From positions 1 through 28,196 of the forward strand of contig JAOZRF010000002.1 of NCBI GenBank assembly GCA_029940245.1: 28,196 bases of DNA. The letters are read 5' to 3'. Positions within the stretch are counted from its first letter, which is position 1; each line of letters opens with the position of its first letter. The notes beneath the pieces are model-generated. The model was not told the DNA's origin, ran no database searches, and saw only the letters and a list, made by a program, of their open reading frames with translations. This DNA comes from Desulfobacula sp. (GTDB lineage: Bacteria > Desulfobacterota > Desulfobacteria > Desulfobacterales > Desulfobacteraceae). Positions 24,158-28,196 of the stretch are shown in pieces. Both the position numbers and the translations under genes were made by a program.

Positions 24158-25663
24158 ATGTTTGAACATCTGCACGCCGGGTTACTTGCCGCTGTTTCCA
24201 TGTCAAACTTGATTGCATTGTTTTTTGGAACCTTTGTGGGAATTGTTGTTGGTATCCTTCCGGGTCTTGGCCCCATGGTTGGAATGGTTGTTCTGCTGCC
24301 TTTCAGCTTTGCATTCTCACCAGATGTGGCCCTGTCTCTTTTACTGGGGGTGTTTTGCGGAGGTTATTTTGGTGGTGCAGTACCTGCGGTATTGCTTAGA
24401 ACACCCGGTGTTCCCTCTTCTTTGGTAACCAGTTTTGACGGATATCCTTTGACACAAAAAGGCGAAGCCCAGACTGCTCTTTCAGCCGCATTGCTCGGAT
24501 CATTTGGCGGCGGGGTTATCAGTGTAGTGATCCTGATATTTCTTGCACCGGCCCTCGCCCATGTTGCAGCAAGCTTTGGTCCGCCGGAATACTTTGCCGT
24601 GGCTGTGTTTGGTGTGGTTCTAGTCGTCATGGCATTTCGGGAGCAATTTGCCCGCGGCATTATGCTTCTGGGGCTGGGGTTCTGGTTTTCCACTGTGGGC
24701 ATTGACGGCACCACTTTAAGTGAACGTTTCTGTTTTGGAACCCTGTCCATGCAAAACGGTCTTGATATTGTTCCCATTTGTCTCGGGTTATTTGGTATAG
24801 GCCAGACGCTTATTCTTGTGGAGCGGGATATCATGAAAACAAATGATATAAAATTAAGCCGGTCCACCCTTGATTTCTCGGCGATTGTCAAGGTTTTAAA
24901 ATATTGGAAAACACTGATACGCTCCGGCGTTATCGGTACATTTGTCGGATTATTACCCGGCACTGGTTCGATTCTGGCATCCTTTCTTTCCTATGATGTG
25001 GCAAAGCGGCTGTCAAAGGAAAAAGAGCGTTTCGGTAAAGGCACCCCGGAAGGATGCCTTGCTTCGGAAGCAGGCAATAATGCCGTTCCCGCAGGTGCCA
25101 TGATTCCTCTTTTAACCCTGGGGATTCCCGGAGATGCCTTAAGTGCAGTTCTTTTGGGTGTGTTTACCATTAACGGGATCTACCCCGGGCCTTTGCTCCT
25201 TGTAAAAGAGCCGGTACTCATAAGTACCATCTATATTTCCATGCTGTTGATCAATGTAGTGGCATTTTTAATGCTTATTATCTGGCTTAGACCATTTGCC
25301 ATGATCGTAAAAGTACCGGGCAAATTGCTTGCAGTTGTGATCATGGTGATCTCAATGATAGGAATTTATGCGGTCAATACACGATTGTTTGATGCAGGTG
25401 TTGCAATTGCCATGGGTGTTCTTGGATATATTTTACTGCGAATGGGATGGCCCGTTGTGACTCTGATCATGGGTGTTGTTTTGGGTGAAATCATGGAGAA
25501 CCGGCTCAGGGAAACCCTGAGCCTGGGCGATGGCAGTCTGGGAATTTTGTTTCAACGCCCCATCTGTATCTTCCTCATCGTTTTAACCAGTCTGATCATC
25601 CTGATACCCTTTGTTCTTGATATCAGAAAAAATATTAGAAATAAAAAATTAAATCAATTTTAG
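24158..25663 (+). CDS. tctA: Tripartite tricarboxylate transporter large permease subunit (TctA)
   Basis: 501-residue inner-membrane protein with about 12 hydrophobic helices. Both copies of the TctA signature are present: GIVVGILPGLGPMVGMVVLLPFSF in the N-terminal half and GTFVGLLPGTGSILASFLSYDVAKR in the C-terminal half. The conserved loop GKGTPEGCLASEAGNNAVPAGAMIPLLTLGIPG follows. The length matches the family (~500). It carries solute across the membrane, driven by an ion gradient, after handover from TctC. Confidence 0.96.
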   Translation: MFEHLHAGLLAAVSMSNLIALFFGTFVGIVVGILPGLGPMVGMVVLLPFSFAFSPDVALSLLLGVFCGGYFGGAVPAVLLRTPGVPSSLVTSFDGYPLTQKGEAQTALSAALLGSFGGGVISVVILIFLAPALAHVAASFGPPEYFAVAVFGVVLVVMAFREQFARGIMLLGLGFWFSTVGIDGTTLSERFCFGTLSMQNGLDIVPICLGLFGIGQTLILVERDIMKTNDIKLSRSTLDFSAIVKVLKYWKTLIRSGVIGTFVGLLPGTGSILASFLSYDVAKRLSKEKERFGKGTPEGCLASEAGNNAVPAGAMIPLLTLGIPGDALSAVLLGVFTINGIYPGPLLLVKEPVLISTIYISMLLINVVAFLMLIIWLRPFAMIVKVPGKLLAVVIMVISMIGIYAVNTRLFDAGVAIAMGVLGYILLRMGWPVVTLIMGVVLGEIMENRLRETLSLGDGSLGILFQRPICIFLIVLTSLIILIPFVLDIRKNIRNKKLNQF

Positions 25664-25688
25664 ATTTATATATAAAAGGAGTTTTTAA

Positions 25689-27128
25689 ATGACCTATCCC
25701 AGTATATACCCCACCGGAACCACCATCTATGACCCTGAAAAATGTTTTAACGGCTATACTGTTTTTCAGGCTAAAGAATTGGGCGCTTTGATGATTGATA
25801 TGAATGGTGGAGAAGCCAAACTCTGGAAAGGATTACATGGATTTCCCAATAAATTGCTTAAAGGCGGCCATATCATCGGGCATACCGGGGAGAGATCCAC
25901 AAAATTCAGTATGCAGGATTACAGGGATCTGGTTCAGGTGGATTGGGATGGTAATATCGTATGGAAGTTTAATGAGTATGAATATATAGAAGACCCGGGA
26001 GAAGAAGCCCAGTGGATGGCAAGGGCACACCATGACTACCAGCGGGAAGACAACCCTGTGGGGTATTATGTGCCCGGGATGGATGCTAAAGCAAGTGAAG
26101 GAAATACAATAATTCTGGGTCATAAAAATTTGATCTGCCCTGAAATTTCCGATAAAAACTTGTTGGATGATACCATCTATGAAGTTTCCTGGGAGGGGGA
26201 TGTCCTTTGGGAATGGGTTTGCAGCGAGCATTTTGAGTCATTTGGATTCAGAGAAGATGCAAAAAATATTTTGTCCCGTGATCCGAATATGCGGCCCTGT
26301 GGTGGTGGAATGGGAGATTGGATGCATATTAATTCCATGTCCCTTCTCGGGCCGAATAAATGGCATGACAAAGGTGATCAAAGATTCCATCCTGATAATA
26401 TTATTGCAGATGGTCGTGAAACCAATATTATTTTTATCATCAGCAAAGAAACCGGGGAGGTTGTCTGGAAAATAGGTCCCTACTATGATGAGACTCCTGA
26501 AAAAAATTTGGGCTGGATCATTGGTCAGCATCATGCACACATGATACCAAGAGGCCTGCCTGGTGAAGGAAACATCCTTGTTTATGATAATGGTGGCTGG
26601 GCAGGATACGGGGCCTGTAATCCGGGAAGCCCAACCGGAGCTAAAAATGTATTGCGCGATTATTCAAGAGTTTTAGAGTTTGACCCAATAACATTAAAAA
26701 TTGTTTGGCAGTTCACCCCTAATGAGGCAGGACTTGTTCATCCCACAGACAGCAACCGTTTTTACAGTCCGTTTATAAGTTCGGCACAGCGACTGCCCAA
26801 CGGGAATACCCTGATAACAGAAGGCAGCGGCGGTCGAATCATAGAAGTAACAGCGGGGCATGAGCTTGTATGGGAATATATTTCACCCTATTGGGGCGAA
26901 CATTTTAAAATGAATATGGTATATCGGGCCTATAGGTACCCCTATGATTACGTGCCCCGGATTGATCCGCCGAAACAAGTAAAAATAGCTCCCATGGATG
27001 TCAAAAATTTTAGAGTAAGAGGGGCAAGTCCTAAAGGTCCTCGATCCGAAGTCAGCATAGAGGGTGTTGTGCCATACCAGAGTTCATCTGCTCTGTGTGT
27101 GATATCAGATACAGATGGTACAAAATAA
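25689..27128 (+). CDS. Arylsulfotransferase (ASST)-like beta-propeller protein
   Basis: 479-residue protein resembling the arylsulfotransferase family, PAPS-independent enzymes that move sulfate between phenolic compounds through a histidine intermediate. Five blade repeats with the family's W signature are visible: DWDGNIVWKF (~85-94), SWEGDVLWEW (~167-176), KETGEVVWKIG (~253-263), ITLKIVWQF (~334-342) and TAGHELVWEY (~388-397). Candidate active-site histidines are His114/115 (RAHHDY), His213 (WMHINS) and His281/282/284 (GQHHAHMIP). LPNGNTLITEGSGGRIIEV is another typical stretch. Unlike classical periplasmic AssT it has no signal peptide, so it may act in the cytoplasm or not be a sulfotransferase. 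GGAG precedes ATG 25689. It follows the TTT transporter and may act on the imported solute. Confidence 0.8.
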   Translation: MTYPSIYPTGTTIYDPEKCFNGYTVFQAKELGALMIDMNGGEAKLWKGLHGFPNKLLKGGHIIGHTGERSTKFSMQDYRDLVQVDWDGNIVWKFNEYEYIEDPGEEAQWMARAHHDYQREDNPVGYYVPGMDAKASEGNTIILGHKNLICPEISDKNLLDDTIYEVSWEGDVLWEWVCSEHFESFGFREDAKNILSRDPNMRPCGGGMGDWMHINSMSLLGPNKWHDKGDQRFHPDNIIADGRETNIIFIISKETGEVVWKIGPYYDETPEKNLGWIIGQHHAHMIPRGLPGEGNILVYDNGGWAGYGACNPGSPTGAKNVLRDYSRVLEFDPITLKIVWQFTPNEAGLVHPTDSNRFYSPFISSAQRLPNGNTLITEGSGGRIIEVTAGHELVWEYISPYWGEHFKMNMVYRAYRYPYDYVPRIDPPKQVKIAPMDVKNFRVRGASPKGPRSEVSIEGVVPYQSSSALCVISDTDGTK

Positions 27129-27147
27129 TTGCAGGAGTAAAAAAAGT

Positions 27148-27972
27148 ATGTCTTATCAGCTTTTTAGTGCCACAGGCTGCATGCGATGCAAAATAGTTAA
27201 AATTTTTATGGATACAAAAAGTATTGCCTATGAAGAACTGGATATAAAATCCCAGGGCAAAGATGCCTTTAAGATATTTTATAAAAACAACCGGCCTGAC
27301 ATATTCCGGGGCAAGGACGGGATTGAATTCCCTATACTTTTTACCGGAGAAAAGATCTTCCAGGGTGTAGGTGTTATCATTGCTTTTCTAATGGACAAAG
27401 ACAAACTTAAAGGTTTTGTCACAAGAAGCGATCTGAGCCATGGCTGGATCAGTGGATTGAATCTTTGTGCAAATTCAATGGCAGATGGAAAAGAGTTTAT
27501 CTCTCTTCTTCGATTTCTTAAAGACCAGGGACTTATGATTCAATTGGAAACAGATGGGCGAAACCCCCATCTACTTGAAATCATCCTGGAAGAAAAATTA
27601 ATTCATCGTCTAATATTTACCCTTCGCGGTCCCGCACCTCTTTATAAAAATCTAACAGGAATTGCGCTTAATGAAGATGACTTGATTAAAAGCCTTTCAT
27701 TATTGAACCCTTCTTTTGAATACCAGATTATTTTACCCGTATCTTTAATTAATAGAAATAGTAAAAGAGAGGATTACCTTACTGTTGAAGAAGCTGCCAT
27801 GGCGGCCGGTCTTGTGGAAAAGGCAACCAAAAGTAAAAAACATCCCTTTTTCATTGAACCTGTTGTGCCATCTGAAAAATTAGGCATCGATCCATTACCT
27901 TCATCTGCTTTTTTTAAATACAGAACACAATGCAGACGTCATATGGTGCTTTGTGAGATTAAAAAAAAATGA
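27148..27972 (+). CDS. Glutaredoxin-like domain fused to a PFL-activase-like domain lacking the radical SAM cysteine motif
   Basis: 274-residue fusion. Residues 1-85 form a glutaredoxin-like fold with Cys11-x-x-Cys14 (TGCMRC), the cis-proline Pro62 (IEFP) and QGVGVIIAFL. Residues ~96-240 resemble the C-terminal two-thirds of pyruvate-formate-lyase/NrdG-type activating enzymes: LETDGRNPHLLEIILEEKLI aligns by eye with their TNG-x-N-P-ELL stretch, and LRGPAPLYKNLTG with their K-x-P-x-x-x-Y-x-x-x-TG. The CxxxCxxC loop that holds the 4Fe-4S cluster is absent; the glutaredoxin domain takes its place. ATG 27148 has AGGAG (27133-27137) ten bases upstream; ATG 27115 lies inside the previous gene without a site. 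A thiol-redox or regulatory role beside the ASST-like protein is possible; no function is established. Confidence 0.75.
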   Translation: MSYQLFSATGCMRCKIVKIFMDTKSIAYEELDIKSQGKDAFKIFYKNNRPDIFRGKDGIEFPILFTGEKIFQGVGVIIAFLMDKDKLKGFVTRSDLSHGWISGLNLCANSMADGKEFISLLRFLKDQGLMIQLETDGRNPHLLEIILEEKLIHRLIFTLRGPAPLYKNLTGIALNEDDLIKSLSLLNPSFEYQIILPVSLINRNSKREDYLTVEEAAMAAGLVEKATKSKKHPFFIEPVVPSEKLGIDPLPSSAFFKYRTQCRRHMVLCEIKKK

Positions 27973-27978
27973 TTATGG

Positions 27979-28140
27979 ATGGTTACTGCTTGCACAGGAT
28001 TCAGCGAAATTTTGTCCGAAGAAAAGGCAGCATCTTTGGGTATTAAGGATTTTTTATTAAAGCCGATTGTGATGAAGGATCTTTCTCATAAGATAACCGG
28101 AATACATCTTTCCAGATCAATTTTGAATTTTATTCTTTAA
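27979..28140 (+). pseudogene. C-terminal remnant of a response-regulator receiver domain
   Basis: 53-codon frame encoding the end of a CheY-like receiver domain: TACTGFSE (the conserved Thr/Ala region, usually CTGFSE in hybrid kinases of these bacteria), EEKAASLGIKDFLLKPIVMKDL (with the conserved Lys-Pro) and a short tail to TAA. The phosphorylated aspartate and the whole N-terminal half are missing. It begins seven bases after the stop of the preceding gene and has no ribosome site. It looks like a leftover of a hybrid histidine kinase or response regulator gene after a deletion. Confidence 0.7.
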
Positions 28141-28196
28141 TTTTTTTTTTAAACAAAGTAAATTGAGCCCTGCCCACGGGTGTATTTTGTCTATAA

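Noticed and set aside
24364..24963. 199-residue open frame on the minus strand inside tctA
   Set aside because: It lies fully within the well-supported tctA gene, is rich in Pro/Arg/Thr as expected of an antisense shadow frame, and has no domain.
1..28196. CRISPR arrays, tRNA/rRNA genes, insertion sequences, phage genes
   Set aside because: No regularly spaced repeats, no tRNA- or rRNA-like sequence and no transposase or integrase frames were found on either strand.

Overview
The window looks like a piece of chromosome from an anaerobic, moderately AT-rich deltaproteobacterium of the Desulfobacterales type (Desulfobacula/Desulfobacter-like). This is inferred from gene content: corrinoid methyl transfer, TAXI-TRAP and tripartite tricarboxylate (TTT) transporters, FCD-type GntR regulators, a PAS-GGDEF protein and a Grx/PFL-activase-like fusion. 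No rRNA or tRNA gene was found, so the taxonomy is indirect.

Layout. (1) 1-1817: the end of a branched-chain-amino-acid-type ABC transporter operon (LivM permease, cut by the window edge, plus its periplasmic binding protein). (2) 1959-3317, minus strand: a PAS-PAS-GGDEF diguanylate cyclase. (3) 3622-5534: an M20 metallopeptidase and a convergent FCD-GntR regulator. (4) 5777-17496: a long co-directional catabolic cluster of a ThDP enzyme, TAXI-TRAP binding protein, fused TRAP permease, a possible 37-aa ORF, an ornithine-cyclodeaminase-family enzyme, a UroD-fold methyltransferase, its corrinoid protein, a three-subunit HcnABC/LhpBEG-like amine or amino-acid dehydrogenase (with an apparent frameshift in the FAD subunit) and an Asp/Glu-racemase-like enzyme. 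(5) 17650-21534: a leader ORF, uvrB and uvrC. (6) 21840-27972: a second FCD-GntR regulator, a complete TTT transporter (TctC-TctB-TctA), an arylsulfotransferase-like beta-propeller protein and a glutaredoxin domain fused to a PFL-activase-like domain that lacks its iron-sulfur motif. (7) 27979-28140: the C-terminal stump of a response-regulator receiver domain.

How the parts may work together (inference). The divergent GntR gene at 4821-5534 probably controls the ThDP-to-racemase cluster. That cluster reads as uptake (TAXI-TRAP), demethylation (methyltransferase plus corrinoid protein) and oxidation (trimeric flavoprotein) of a methylated amino acid, betaine or opine-like compound, with the cyclodeaminase-family enzyme handling a cyclic imine or amino-acid product. 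The second GntR gene heads another uptake module: a TTT transporter for a carboxylate-type solute, followed by an arylsulfotransferase-like protein and a thiol/redox-like fusion protein.

The most unusual items are the Grx/headless-activase fusion, the A9-tract frameshift in the FAD subunit, the methyltransferase that lacks its third zinc ligand, the stacked palindromes before tctC, and short leader ORFs overlapping the starts of the M20 gene and uvrB.
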